Source: Hyphomonas sp. L-53-1-40 (GTDB lineage Bacteria > Pseudomonadota > Alphaproteobacteria > Caulobacterales > Hyphomonadaceae). From it: a stretch of 64,000 nt of DNA. The stretch covers positions 62,001-126,000 of the forward strand of contig NZ_AWFI01000018.1 in the NCBI RefSeq assembly GCF_000682775.1. Direction: 5' to 3'. A program made the translations under genes and the position numbers. Shown piece after piece: positions 8,777 to 18,106 of this stretch. Positions within the stretch are counted from its first letter, which is position 1. The number at the start of each line of letters is the position of its first letter. The notes under the pieces were generated by a model, which saw only the letters and a list, made by a program, of their open reading frames with translations, ran no database searches and was not told where the DNA came from.

Positions 8777-9958
8777 CTAGTAGCGTTCGAGCGCCATCGC
8801 GATGCCTTCGCCGCCACCAATACAGAGACTGGCCATGCCCTTCTTGAGACCGCGGTCTTCCATGGCCGCGAGCAGGGTAACGATCAGACGGGCGCCGGAA
8901 GCGCCGATTGGGTGACCCATGGCGCAGGCGCCACCATTCACGTTCAGCTTGTCGTGCGAGATGCCCATTTCCTTCATGGCGATCATTGGAACGACCGCGA
9001 AGGCTTCGTTGACTTCCCAAAGCTCGACATCGTCGACGCTCCAGCCAGCCTTTTCCAAGGCTTTCTTCATGGCAGGCACTGGCGCGGTCGTGAAGTATTC
9101 AGGCTCGTGCGCGTGGCTGGACGAAGACACGATCTTGGCCAGCGGATTGAGACCGCGCTTCTTGGCTTCAGATTCGCGCATCAGGACGAGCGCAGCTGCG
9201 CCATCTGAAATAGCTGAGGCATTGGCTGCGGTAACGGTGCCGTCCTTGGAGAAGGCGGGGCGCAGCGACGGGATTTTTTCCGGCATCGCAGTGCGAGGCA
9301 GTTCATCAGTGTCGACGACCGTTTCGCCCTTGCGGGTCTTGATGGTGACCGGGGCAATCTCGCGCTTGAACTTGCCTTCTTTCGTTGCGTTCTGTGCGCG
9401 CGACAGCGTTTCCAGCGCGTAGGCATCCTGTTGCTCGCGTGTGAACTGGTACTCACCCGCGATCATGTCGGCGAATTCGCCCATAGGGCCGCCCTTGTAG
9501 GCGTCGGACAAGCCGTCGAGCGCCATATGGTCCTGAGCGTTCATGGTGCCGTATTTATGGCCCTTGCGGACGTTCAGCAGGTGCGGTGCGTTGGTCATGG
9601 ATTCCATGCCGCCAGCGATCACGATATTGGCGTCGCCTGCCAGAATGGCGTTGCGGCCCATGACGGCAGCTTGCATGCCGGAGCCGCACATCTTGTTGAT
9701 CGTTGTGGCTTCAAGGCCCTTGTCCTGACCGGATTTGAAACCTGCCTGACGGGCAGGAGCTTGGCCCTGTCCAGCGGGAAGGCAGTTGCCCATGATGATT
9801 TCATTCGCCTCGCCGGGGGCCAGCTTTGCTTCGCTGACAGCTTTCTCGATGGCAATGGCGCCCAGCTCGCTGGCAGTCAGGCTGGCAAGGTCGCCGAGCA
9901 GGCCACCCATGGGCGTGCGGCCCATACCGACGATGACGACGGGATCTTGTTCAGACAT
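8777..9958 (-). CDS. Acetyl-CoA acetyltransferase (thiolase)
   Basis: A 393-residue cytoplasmic thiolase joining or splitting acetyl-CoA and acyl-CoA. Seen: N-terminal MSEQDPVVIVGMGRTPMGG; the acylated cysteine motif NKMCGSGMQA at about 85-94; the catalytic His loop GACAMGHPIGASGAR near 345; and the second Cys loop CIGGGEGIAMALERY at the end. The ATG at 9958 is preceded by GGAAGGAA and fits the family N-terminus better than a longer open frame reaching 10021. Biosynthetic versus degradative thiolase cannot be settled from sequence alone; no phaB or other partner adjoins it. Confidence 0.93.
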   Translation of the reverse strand: MSEQDPVVIVGMGRTPMGGLLGDLASLTASELGAIAIEKAVSEAKLAPGEANEIIMGNCLPAGQGQAPARQAGFKSGQDKGLEATTINKMCGSGMQAAVMGRNAILAGDANIVIAGGMESMTNAPHLLNVRKGHKYGTMNAQDHMALDGLSDAYKGGPMGEFADMIAGEYQFTREQQDAYALETLSRAQNATKEGKFKREIAPVTIKTRKGETVVDTDELPRTAMPEKIPSLRPAFSKDGTVTAANASAISDGAAALVLMRESEAKKRGLNPLAKIVSSSSHAHEPEYFTTAPVPAMKKALEKAGWSVDDVELWEVNEAFAVVPMIAMKEMGISHDKLNVNGGACAMGHPIGASGARLIVTLLAAMEDRGLKKGMASLCIGGGEGIAMALERY

Positions 9959-10184
9959 GGAGTTTCCTTCCGCTATGGATTTTTTTTGCAGGTGCGAACA
10001 CAAAGCGCGTCCGGGCCTCACTCGTCAAGAGTTCACGAAACGGGATCGGCGGCGAATTCTTCATCGAGCGGGGCGCGCAATCGAGAAGTTGTCGCCGTTC
10101 TATTGTAATGCCAGTGCATTTTCGGCTTCAATGAAAGCCACAAGAACAATCTGGTGAAAATGTCGCTGGGGATGGGTACCTTAA

Positions 10185-10739
10185 ATGGCAAGTTCGACTT
10201 ATGCCTTGGCGCGCAGAATGCTTCCATCTCGGGTGTTCTATGCTGGCCGGCAATTGTCCCGGCGTCTCCGCAGGTTCCGTCTCCACGAACGTTATACTGC
10301 GAAATTTCCGAGCCGACGCGATCTGAAAGTATTCTCGATATCACCAGAGGCAGAGCTGCATGTGTTCTGGAAAGTCCTGCCCATTGGGCGCGGGCCCGCG
10401 TTTTCGCTTTTCATCCATGAAGACGAAGCCCTCCGCTTCGATTGTTTCGGCGAGGATGAGGGCCATTATCACGCGCATTTCGAGCGGGGCTGGAGCGCGG
10501 CCCAAACTCGAATGTATTTCTTTGAAGCAAGCGAAAGCGAACAGATAGACCGAGTTGAATTCGAGCTCTTGAACAATCTCGACTACTATCTCCAACGACA
10601 CCCGTGGGCACGTATTCGCGCAGTGCGCCTGGATAGAGGGCAGCTTGAAACAGCGTGTACTGCAGCCGGTGAGCAGGCGCGGGCCTTTCTGCAAACCATT
10701 CCCGAACTTGCCGTACCGGCAGGATCACTCCGGTCGTGA
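10185..10739 (+). CDS. Hypothetical protein
   Basis: A 184-residue protein I do not recognise. The N-terminus is basic (LARRMLPSRVFYAGRQLSRR), and the rest is soluble, rich in aromatic and acidic residues (FDCFGEDEGHYHAHFERGWS, EFELLNNLDYYLQRHPW). No signal peptide or transmembrane helix is seen. The ATG at 10185 follows GGGGATGGG at reasonable spacing. It is divergent from the thiolase across a 226-base gap and converges on the glutathione peroxidase gene 20 bases away. Codon use looks like its neighbours. Confidence 0.65.
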   Translation: MASSTYALARRMLPSRVFYAGRQLSRRLRRFRLHERYTAKFPSRRDLKVFSISPEAELHVFWKVLPIGRGPAFSLFIHEDEALRFDCFGEDEGHYHAHFERGWSAAQTRMYFFEASESEQIDRVEFELLNNLDYYLQRHPWARIRAVRLDRGQLETACTAAGEQARAFLQTIPELAVPAGSLRS

Positions 10740-10759
10740 CGTGGCGCGCCTGATAGGCG

Positions 10760-11335
10760 TCATCCGCCGAGGGCCGCCTCGATATCTGCCACGAGTTCCG
10801 GATCCGATGGGGTAGTGGCAGAGGGGTAGGCCTTGAGCGGTGTGCCGTCGCCATCGACGAGAATTTTATGGAAATTCCATTTCGGTTGCGCGGCCTCGCC
10901 AAGCATGTCCACGGCATTCAAATAGAATGGGTGCTCATCAGCGCCCGTCACAGCGTATTTCTTTGTTAGCGGGAATGTCACGCCGAAATTCAGCTGGCAG
11001 AACGTCTGGACCTCTTCCTCGGTCCCGGGTTCCTGCCCGCCGAAATCATTTGAAGGGATGCCGAGAATGACGAGCCCTTCCGCTCGCTTCGCTTCATACA
11101 GTGCCTGAAGGCCCTCATACTGTTTGGTGTAGCCGCATTTGGAGGCTGTATTCACGACGAGGATCGCCTTTGCATCAAGTGCTTCAAGGTCGACTGGCTT
11201 TCCATCAATGCTCGTAAATTGCGTTGCCGTCATTGAAGGGGTTTCCGAATTGCTAGGGGATTGTGCCTGGCTTCCTGTCGAGACTGCCAGGACCAGGCAA
11301 ACGACGGCGAGGGCTGGGACAAGGAATTGGCGCAT
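10760..11335 (-). CDS. Glutathione peroxidase family protein, exported
   Basis: A 191-residue thiol peroxidase that reduces peroxides with glutathione or thioredoxin. The catalytic tetrad of the family is complete: Cys67 (NTASKCGYTKQY), Gln101 (PSNDFGGQEPG), Trp153 and Asn154 (KWNFHKILVDGDG). A signal peptide (MRQFLVPALAVVCLVLAVST, cleavage near SQAQ) indicates a periplasmic location, less usual than the cytoplasmic BtuE type. The ATG at 11335 was chosen over an upstream in-frame TTG because it gives the signal peptide. A perfect 16-base palindrome (11353-11368) lies just upstream. Confidence 0.92.
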   Translation of the reverse strand: MRQFLVPALAVVCLVLAVSTGSQAQSPSNSETPSMTATQFTSIDGKPVDLEALDAKAILVVNTASKCGYTKQYEGLQALYEAKRAEGLVILGIPSNDFGGQEPGTEEEVQTFCQLNFGVTFPLTKKYAVTGADEHPFYLNAVDMLGEAAQPKWNFHKILVDGDGTPLKAYPSATTPSDPELVADIEAALGG

Positions 11336-11352
11336 GGGGGCAGGTTCCTGTG

Positions 11353-11368
11353 CATCTGACGTCAGATG
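11353..11368 (-). promoter_or_regulatory. 16-base perfect palindrome upstream of the peroxidase gene
   Basis: CATCTGACGTCAGATG is a perfect even-length palindrome whose near edge is 17 bases from the glutathione peroxidase ATG. It contains an ACGT core. The position fits an operator overlapping the transcript start or 5' leader. Which regulator would bind is not evident; no adjacent regulator gene exists. Confidence 0.45.
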
Positions 11369-11399
11369 ATAGGGCAAACCACGCAGCTGTCACGTCTTC

Positions 11400-11762
11400 C
11401 TATCGAACAGGCCGTGGATCGATTGCATCCAGCCGGATGGCCGCCTCAATGATTTGATCCAGTTGGGCGTCGACCTGATTGACTGAATGGACTTTTACAT
11501 GGCGCAGAGCCTTGCCGGTGCCTTCGATCCGGCTCGGAAAGGATGGCGCAAGTTCGGCGCCATAGAAGATCTGGAGATTGCAGCGGTCCTTGAGAGCCGC
11601 AATCGAGAATATCCGCTCAGTCCCACTCCAACACGGAAAGCCCCAAGCGAGCTTGCAGGTCAGGCCGGGGCCTGCCTGCTCAATGCGCGCACGAAGGCTT
11701 TCCGCAATCTCGTATTGGGCCGGATCGAGTTCCGAAAACCAGGTTTCCGTCGTCTTGGCCAC
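11400..11762 (-). CDS. DUF1801 family protein
   Basis: A 120-residue cytoplasmic protein with the DUF1801 pattern: N-terminal helix (WFSELDPAQYEIAESLRARI), core LTCKLAWGFPCWSGTERIFSI, and NLQIFYGAEL followed by LRHVKVHSVNQVD. The family has a compact YdhG-like fold and no firmly established function. The dodecin gene upstream ends 9 bases before this start, so the two are likely co-transcribed. Confidence 0.8.
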   Translation of the reverse strand: MAKTTETWFSELDPAQYEIAESLRARIEQAGPGLTCKLAWGFPCWSGTERIFSIAALKDRCNLQIFYGAELAPSFPSRIEGTGKALRHVKVHSVNQVDAQLDQIIEAAIRLDAIDPRPVR

Positions 11763-11771
11763 GAATGGGCT

Positions 11772-12014
11772 CTACTTCTTCTTCGTGCGCTTGGCTTTGT
11801 CGTCTGCCTTGGGCGGCATCACTTCAAACGTCATCTGGAGGTTTACGCGATACTTCTCGATCTTGCCGTTCTTGATTGTGGTGTACATCTCGTTGACGTA
11901 GGCCGATGCGAGACCTTTGACGGTGGCGTCAAAGCGTGTGACCGCTGTCTGAATCGCATCCTCGAAGGATTTGGTCGATTCCGACATGATCTGTTCTGAT
12001 TTCATGATGGCCAT
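11772..12014 (-). CDS. Dodecin family protein
   Basis: An 80-residue protein matching the small dodecamer-forming flavin-binding dodecins: STKSFEDAIQTAVTRFDATV for the single helix, then ASAYVNEMYTTIKNGKIEKYRVNLQMTFEV in two stretches for the beta strands. It runs slightly longer than usual (about 70) because of a basic tail (DDKAKRTKKK). The ATG at 12014 is preceded by AAAGGGA; an upstream frame adding ten residues lacks such a site. The canonical flavin-stacking Trp (archaeal) is absent, so flavin binding is not assured. Likely role: flavin storage or buffering. Confidence 0.82.
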   Translation of the reverse strand: MAIMKSEQIMSESTKSFEDAIQTAVTRFDATVKGLASAYVNEMYTTIKNGKIEKYRVNLQMTFEVMPPKADDKAKRTKKK

Positions 12015-12100
12015 GGTGCGTCCCTTTCGCGTTGAAAGGGCCATTCAAGACCTTTTAGGCTCAAAAGCCAAATGAACATTGGGAAGGGACGGGTGCGACC

Positions 12101-12436
12101 CTAGATGGTCGTGAGTTGAAAACCCGCTTCAGAACCTTTTTGCCAGACAACGCGTGCGGGGCCCTGCAGGCCCACTCCCTTGGCATGAAGGGTCACGAAT
12201 TCAGGCATGCCCTCATTGGTCGGAAACCGGAGGCGAACGCCTGTGTCAGAATAGTCCAGAACGATACCGCGACGCTTGTAGCCGGATTCGTAAACGACAT
12301 TTGCTTCCCGATAGACCGATGCACGGACGGGACGTGGCCGTTCTTTTACGGGCGTCACCATCTGTTCTACGCGCGCAGAGGCGGGAGCCTCGGAATCGGA
12401 ACTTGATGTCTTGAACAGGCGGTTTAGCAATTTCAT
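12101..12436 (-). CDS. PilZ domain protein
   Basis: A 111-residue protein with a single PilZ-like domain at the C-terminus. The basic element before the domain (RPRPVRASVYREANVVY) and the DYSDTGVRLRF strand match the RxxxR and (D/N)xSxxG cyclic-di-GMP binding signatures of PilZ. The N-terminal 40 residues look disordered (SSSDSEAPASARVEQM). A frame to a TTG at 12523 exists, but the ATG at 12436 is more likely. It is probably a c-di-GMP-responsive adaptor; the partner is unknown. Short PilZ-only proteins are abundant in Caulobacterales. Confidence 0.78.
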   Translation of the reverse strand: MKLLNRLFKTSSSDSEAPASARVEQMVTPVKERPRPVRASVYREANVVYESGYKRRGIVLDYSDTGVRLRFPTNEGMPEFVTLHAKGVGLQGPARVVWQKGSEAGFQLTTI

Positions 12437-12532
12437 TTTGGGCGGAATCCTTATCCGAAGATTTTCTTGCAACCGCCATGCCAAATCAGGCTGCTCGGTC
12501 AGAATATACCCAAACTTCTTCAAGACAAGTAA

Positions 12533-12560
12533 AGAAGCAGCACTCTAAAGCGCTGCTTCT
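12533..12560 (-). terminator. Probable terminator of the M13 peptidase gene
   Basis: AGAAGCAGC (12533-12541) and GCTGCTTCT (12552-12560) form a perfect 9-bp stem with a 10-base loop, 27 bases past the M13 peptidase stop on the minus strand. The following minus-strand bases are only moderately T-rich (TTACTTGTCTT), so strength is uncertain. Confidence 0.6.
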
Positions 12561-12587
12561 GTAGTGTATGCTACGGTTTATAACCGT

Positions 12588-14810
12588 TTACCAAATCCGG
12601 ATGCGCTGCTCAGGCGGCAGGTACATCTCATCATCTTCCGTTACGTCAAAGGCTTCGTACCATTCTGCCATGTTCTGAACGACGCCGTTCACCCGGTAAA
12701 CGGGTGGGGAATGTGGGTCTGTCAGCAGCTGGCGACGGGTTGCCTCTTCGCGGTACTTGGACCGCCAGACCTGGGCCCAGGCCAGGAAGAAGCGCTGATC
12801 ACCGCTCAGTCCGTCCAGCACAGGCGCTTCCTCATCCGGGCTGATCGTGCCGTTGCCATCTGTGTCGAGGCTGAGCTTGTAGGCCTTGTACGCCATCGAA
12901 AGACCGCCGAGATCGCCGATATTCTCGCCGAGTGTCAGCGCGCCATTCACACAGGTTTCCCCGTCATCCAGCGGACAGAAAGCATTGTATTGCTCCACCA
13001 ACGCGCCCGTCTTGGCCTTGAAATTGGTTTCGTCTTCAGCGGTCCACCAGTTCCGGAGCGTGCCATCGCCGTCGGATTTGGCGCCCTGATCATCGAAGCC
13101 GTGACCCATTTCGTGGCCAATAACGCCGCCGATGGCGCCATAATTGACGGCTGGATCTGCCGTCAGATTGAAGAAAGGCGGCTGCAGGATGGCGGCGGGA
13201 AACACGATTTCGTTCCGGTTGGGTGAATAATAGGCGTTCACCGTCTGGGGCAGCATGAACCATTCGGTCTTGTCGATTGGCTGGCCGAGTTGGGAGATCA
13301 TGTCCTTCCAGGCCCAATCATTCACAGCCATGGAATTTGCGAAGGCGTCAGGGCCCACATTCAGGTCCGCATAGGTCTCGAAGTTTTCCGGATACCCGAT
13401 TTTGGGGGTGAATTTGGCGAGCTTGTCATGCGCTTCGGTCTTCGTGTCGCCGCCCATCCAGTCGATTTCATCGAGATTGCTGGCCATGGCCGTTCGTAAA
13501 TTCTCTACAAGATCGTCCATGGCCGCCTTGTTCTCGCTTGGGAAGAAGCGCTCGGCATAGACTTTGCCGACAGCTTCTCCAACGGAGCCTTCGACGGTTG
13601 AGACTGCGCGCTTCCAGCGCTCGCGCTGTTCTTCGGCACCACCCAATGTCTTGCCATAAAATTCGAAGGACGCCTCGTCCAGGCGGCGAGGCAGGACATC
13701 GGCGTGATCGATCAGGAAGTGGGCCGCTAGATAAGCCTTCCAGTCATCAAGGGAGGCGGTTTGCATGATCTCGAACAGGCCGCCGATGCCGCCGCCCGAG
13801 ACTTTTTCGATTTGTTCCGGGGTGAGCCCGTTTTCTGCGATCTCTTCAGCTGTCGGAGTGACTTGGCGCACGACAAAGGATTCTTCACCGTTCAGGCCGA
13901 GGTCCATAAGCATGGTCGCCACCGGGAAGTCTCCGGCGAGCTGCTCCAGCTCTGCGCGGCTCATCTTGTTGTAGGTGAGGTTGCGATTCCGGCCTGCTGC
14001 GCGGTCCCAATGGGCGCGAGCGATGCGGGTTTCCAGCGCGATCACGCGGTCTGCAGCCGCCTCGGCATCCTCATAGCCTGCCTCTGTCAGCAGGGTGGTC
14101 AGCATGCCCTTGTAGGCAGCGCGGATTTCAAGGTTTTTCTCTGTATCATCGAGATAATAGTCACGGTCGCCAATGCCGAGCCCGGCCTGGGTCACATAGA
14201 AGATGTACTGGTCGGTCTGCTTGGAATCGACATCGACCCAGCCCGCGATAGGGGAGGCATAGCCTGTTGCCGCAAACAGCTTGGCGAGGTCTTCCCGGCT
14301 GTCGATGTTCTTGATCTTGCTGAGATAGGGCGTGGCGGGAGCGAGGCCGGCGGTATCGATGCCTGCTGTGTCCATATAGGCGTTGTAGACAGAGGCGACC
14401 TTGCCTTCGAGTGTGGCTGGATCAGGTTCGGCTTCGGCAAGCTCCTGAATGATATTGAGTACGCGCTGCTCTGACTTTTCAGCCAGCAGAGTGAAGGCGC
14501 CATAACGTGTGCGATCACTCGGGATAACGAAACTGTCGAGCCATTTACCATTGGCATAAGCATAAAAATTGTCGCCGGGAGCGACGGAGTCGTCGCGCAA
14601 TGTAAGGTCAACACCCCAGTCGCCCCAATAGTCAGCAGCAGACAGCTCCAAGCCTTCTGCGGTGACATATTTGCCTGCTTCGTTCGGCGTGTTCGAGGAT
14701 GTTGATGTTACTGTCGCAGCCTCTGCTGACTGACCAGTGTCTTCCGTGGATGCCGGCGAACAGGCGGTGAGAAGGGCAATGGTCGCTGCCCCGAGCATGA
14801 GGTGTTTCAT
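12588..14810 (-). CDS. M13 family (neprilysin-like) zinc metallopeptidase, lipoprotein
   Basis: A 740-residue exported zinc endopeptidase. The signal peptide carries a lipobox (ALLTAC, Cys17). The M13_N domain covers about 70-460, and the C-terminal peptidase domain has HEMGH at about 565 (GVIGHEMGHGFDDQGAKSD) and the downstream glutamate motif ENIGDLGGLSMAYKAYKL (ENxxD). NAYYSPNRNEIVFPA is the substrate-binding NAYY motif. The C-terminus includes PPEQRIRIW, typical of the family. All catalytic elements are present. GGAGAGACC precedes the ATG. It acts in the periplasm on small peptides, substrate unknown; monocistronic. Confidence 0.95.
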   Translation of the reverse strand: MKHLMLGAATIALLTACSPASTEDTGQSAEAATVTSTSSNTPNEAGKYVTAEGLELSAADYWGDWGVDLTLRDDSVAPGDNFYAYANGKWLDSFVIPSDRTRYGAFTLLAEKSEQRVLNIIQELAEAEPDPATLEGKVASVYNAYMDTAGIDTAGLAPATPYLSKIKNIDSREDLAKLFAATGYASPIAGWVDVDSKQTDQYIFYVTQAGLGIGDRDYYLDDTEKNLEIRAAYKGMLTTLLTEAGYEDAEAAADRVIALETRIARAHWDRAAGRNRNLTYNKMSRAELEQLAGDFPVATMLMDLGLNGEESFVVRQVTPTAEEIAENGLTPEQIEKVSGGGIGGLFEIMQTASLDDWKAYLAAHFLIDHADVLPRRLDEASFEFYGKTLGGAEEQRERWKRAVSTVEGSVGEAVGKVYAERFFPSENKAAMDDLVENLRTAMASNLDEIDWMGGDTKTEAHDKLAKFTPKIGYPENFETYADLNVGPDAFANSMAVNDWAWKDMISQLGQPIDKTEWFMLPQTVNAYYSPNRNEIVFPAAILQPPFFNLTADPAVNYGAIGGVIGHEMGHGFDDQGAKSDGDGTLRNWWTAEDETNFKAKTGALVEQYNAFCPLDDGETCVNGALTLGENIGDLGGLSMAYKAYKLSLDTDGNGTISPDEEAPVLDGLSGDQRFFLAWAQVWRSKYREEATRRQLLTDPHSPPVYRVNGVVQNMAEWYEAFDVTEDDEMYLPPEQRIRIW

Positions 14811-14834
14811 TTAAGGTCTCTCCAGTAATATGGA

Positions 14835-14868
14835 TAAAGGCCCGACGCCTGATCTGGGCGGGCCTTTA
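14835..14868 (-). terminator. Terminator of the RND efflux operon
   Basis: TAAAGGCCCG (14835-14844) and CGGGCCTTTA (14859-14868) form a perfect 10-bp GC-rich stem with a 14-base loop, 16 bases beyond the permease stop. On the minus strand it is followed by TCCATATT. It lies between the operon and the M13 peptidase gene start. Confidence 0.7.
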
Positions 14869-14884
14869 CCGTGTTGCGTACATT

Positions 14885-17800
14885 TTATTCGGCGGGAGCC
14901 ATTGGACCAAGTCCGCCATCTTTGCTCGTGCCAATCAATTCATCCTCGTCGATTGTCACTTCTCCGCTATAGGTCTCACCGATCTGGCGGAAAGGCTTGC
15001 CGCCCCAGGTCCAGCGGAAGATCCGGCCAATCTCGACACCGACTGCATAAAGGGCAGGGACCATCAACAATGAGACAAAAAGCGCGAATGCAACAGCTGC
15101 GCCCAATGACACAACCATCGGTTTGAGGAATTGTGCCTGAACGGATTTTTCTGCAATCAGTGGCAGGATGCCGACAAAGGTGGTGACGGAAGTCAACAGG
15201 ATGGGCCGGAAGCGGGATACGCCCCCATCGACCAGCGCCTGAACGGCACCTGCGCCTTCATCCCGCCGTCGATTCACATAATCGATCAGGACGAGATTGT
15301 CGTTGATCACGACCCCTGCGGCTGCAGCAATGCCGAAGAACGAGAACATGGCCATCGGTGTATCAAATATCCAGAGCCCGAAGACTGCTCCGCAATAAGC
15401 AAAGGGCAGGGCCATCATCAGCAGCAGTGGCTGAGCGTAGGACCGGAAAGCCACTGCCAACAAGATGTACATCGCGCCGATGGCAATCAGGATCAATCGA
15501 CCAACTTCTTCCATGAACTTCTGTTCTTCTTCGATGCCGCCCGCCACGCCGCGCTCGACATCCGGGAAGGTCTTCTCGAAGTCTGGCCAGAAATTTTCGT
15601 CCATTGAGGCCATGATCTGGTTTCGCCCACCGTCGCCCAGCACTTCAGAATACACTGAGACTGACCGGGTGCGATTGCGACGAACGATGCGGTTGATCCC
15701 TGGTGCGTAATCGAAGTTTGCGACCTGGGTAACCGGAATTTCGCGACCATCGGAAGTGCGAACACGAAGAGAATTCAGGCTGTCCAGATTTTCCCGGGCC
15801 GATTCCGGCAAGCGGACCATGACGCGGACATCCTCGCCATCTCTCGGCAGGCGTTGGGCTTCTTCGCCATAATATGCCTGCCGGACCTGGTCGGTGACGC
15901 TGGCCAGCGTGATGCCGAGCGTTTCCGCGCCCGGTTTCAGCGAGATACGAATCTCTTCAGCGGCTGAGGAGAGGTTGTCTCCAATATCGTAGGCGTTGGC
16001 ATAAGTTGCCAGGTGCTCTTTAACTGCGGCAGCCGCTTCACGCAGACGGTCCAGGTCTTGATGGTTGAGGGCAAAGCGCACGCCGCTCTGTTCATCATTG
16101 AAGGTGAAATCGAAATTGATTTCTTCAGCATCCTGAATATCACCGACATTCAGGCGTAATTGTTCGGCTATATCCTTGGACCGCAATCCGACAGGCCGGT
16201 CTTCGGGTGGCAAGACCCCAATCCAGGCATTGACGCGCGTCCCGGACGCAACGACAGCGGCATCCTTGATCAGGCCACCCTCTATGTTCGGATATTGTTT
16301 GATCGATTCCGCCATCGTAACGTCGATACCGGCTTGCAGCTGGTCGCGGATCTGTTCGAGGCGGGTGTATGGCGTACCGTCTGGCATATCGATTTCGACC
16401 CGAACAAGGTCTGCTTCGATTTCCGGCATGAATTTGAAGGGTACGATGCCCATACCTGTGATCCGTGTCGCCAGGAAAAACAGGCAGAAGAAGAACATGA
16501 CGGTGGCATAGCGGTAGCGGATCGCCAGTTCGAGGAAGGGTTTGTAGAGGTTGTTGGCAAACCAGAGCAGGCTGTCTGCAATCGAGTGCTGCAGCTTCAG
16601 CAATTTGCCAGACGGGCCGTCGAAGGACTGGCGCTTCATATGTGACAGATGGCTCGGCAGGATCAGCATGCACTCGATGATCGAGAAGATCAGGGCCGCG
16701 ACCACGACGAATGTGATTTGCTGGGTAAACATCCGGGTCGGGCCGCTAATGAATGCCCACGGCAGGAAGGCGATGATCGTGGTCAGAACGCCGAACACGA
16801 CCGGTTTGAGCACGAGTTGCGTGCCGACAATGGCAGCGTCCAGGCCTTCGCGCCGTCCGCTTTCGATCTCGCGGTGAATATTCTCGCCGACTATGATGGC
16901 GTCATCCACGATCACCCCGATCACCAGCAAGACAGCGAACGTGGAAAGGATGTTCCAGGAAACCCCGAAATAGGGGAGGAGCAAAATCCCGCCCGCAAAA
17001 GCGGTGATAATTCCGATCGTGACCCATAGGGCCACAGTTGGACGCAGGAACAGCAGCAGGACCAGCATGACGAGAACGGCCCCGGTCAATGCAGATTGCT
17101 GGATCAAATCCATACGGGCATTGAAAGCCACGGAATCGTCAAACAGAATGTCGATCTTCACGGCTTCCGGGAGGATGCCGTTGGAAGGGTCATTGGCGCG
17201 GTCCACATATGCCTTGATGTCGTCAGTATATTCGACAATGTGCATCGTGTTCGGCTGGGGAACCTGCACGAAGACGGTTGGCTCGTTATTGTATGTGGCC
17301 TTGAACTTGTCTGTTGCGAAGCCGTCATCGATCGTGGCGACGTCGGCCACGCGGATAGTGCCCTGTTCGGTCGATTGGCGGATGATGATGTTACCAAATT
17401 GATCCGCTGTGTCGGCCAATTGCCGAGCCGTGATGGCAACGTCGCCGGTTGAAGATTCAATTCGGCCGCCTGACGAGTTCAGCGAGGATTGGCGAATAGC
17501 GCTGGCCACATCACTGAAGCTCAGCCCGTATCGGCGCAATTGCTCTTCCGATACTTCGATGTTGACTTGTTCGTCGATAACGCCGCCCAGCTGCGCCAGC
17601 TCACCCCCGTTAATGTTGGCAATGTCATCACGAACCCGGTCGCCGACGCGCCGCAGCGTGCGCGCGTCCACATTGCCGTGGACGGACAGGCCAATATAGT
17701 TGTTGCGCTGTTCCCAACGTGTCACCTGCGGCTGGAACGCCGCTTGGGGCATATTATTGATCTGATCGACGCGAATTTTCACATCATCCAGAAACTTGTC

Positions 17801-18106
17801 CATGTCGACATCGTCGCGACCCTTGATGTTGACGACACCAAGGCCTTCATTCGCGATCGAGGTGATCCGGTCGAGGCCGTCAATGTCCGCGACAGCCTCT
17901 TCAATACGTGTAACGATCTGGTCTTCGACATCCTGTGGCGAAGCGCCATTCCAGGTAACCGCTACCGAGGCACCCGTGATGTTCACCACAGGGAACATCT
18001 CCTGTTCCATCTTGGTGTAGCCGAAGACACCGCCCGTGAAGGCGACAATCATCAGAAGGTTCGCGGCAACGGCGTTACGGGCGAACCAGGCGACAATCCC
18101 GCTCAT
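14885..18106 (-). CDS. RND efflux permease
   Basis: A 1073-residue proton-driven inner-membrane pump, the inner component of a tripartite efflux system. The layout is of the AcrB/HAE1 type: TM1 at the N-terminus (NAVAANLLMIVAFTGGVFG), a large periplasmic loop, a TM2-6 bundle including the proton-relay pair in LLVIGVIVDDAIIVGENIHR, a second periplasmic loop, and TM8-12 (INDNLVLIDYVNRRRDEGAG). The length agrees with the family. Sequence style suggests the divergent alphaproteobacterial AcrB-like group rather than a metal pump. Its ATG overlaps the adaptor stop (ATGA), so it is translated with the adaptor. The last gene of the operon; substrate unknown. Confidence 0.94.
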   Translation of the reverse strand: MSGIVAWFARNAVAANLLMIVAFTGGVFGYTKMEQEMFPVVNITGASVAVTWNGASPQDVEDQIVTRIEEAVADIDGLDRITSIANEGLGVVNIKGRDDVDMDKFLDDVKIRVDQINNMPQAAFQPQVTRWEQRNNYIGLSVHGNVDARTLRRVGDRVRDDIANINGGELAQLGGVIDEQVNIEVSEEQLRRYGLSFSDVASAIRQSSLNSSGGRIESSTGDVAITARQLADTADQFGNIIIRQSTEQGTIRVADVATIDDGFATDKFKATYNNEPTVFVQVPQPNTMHIVEYTDDIKAYVDRANDPSNGILPEAVKIDILFDDSVAFNARMDLIQQSALTGAVLVMLVLLLFLRPTVALWVTIGIITAFAGGILLLPYFGVSWNILSTFAVLLVIGVIVDDAIIVGENIHREIESGRREGLDAAIVGTQLVLKPVVFGVLTTIIAFLPWAFISGPTRMFTQQITFVVVAALIFSIIECMLILPSHLSHMKRQSFDGPSGKLLKLQHSIADSLLWFANNLYKPFLELAIRYRYATVMFFFCLFFLATRITGMGIVPFKFMPEIEADLVRVEIDMPDGTPYTRLEQIRDQLQAGIDVTMAESIKQYPNIEGGLIKDAAVVASGTRVNAWIGVLPPEDRPVGLRSKDIAEQLRLNVGDIQDAEEINFDFTFNDEQSGVRFALNHQDLDRLREAAAAVKEHLATYANAYDIGDNLSSAAEEIRISLKPGAETLGITLASVTDQVRQAYYGEEAQRLPRDGEDVRVMVRLPESARENLDSLNSLRVRTSDGREIPVTQVANFDYAPGINRIVRRNRTRSVSVYSEVLGDGGRNQIMASMDENFWPDFEKTFPDVERGVAGGIEEEQKFMEEVGRLILIAIGAMYILLAVAFRSYAQPLLLMMALPFAYCGAVFGLWIFDTPMAMFSFFGIAAAAGVVINDNLVLIDYVNRRRDEGAGAVQALVDGGVSRFRPILLTSVTTFVGILPLIAEKSVQAQFLKPMVVSLGAAVAFALFVSLLMVPALYAVGVEIGRIFRWTWGGKPFRQIGETYSGEVTIDEDELIGTSKDGGLGPMAPAE

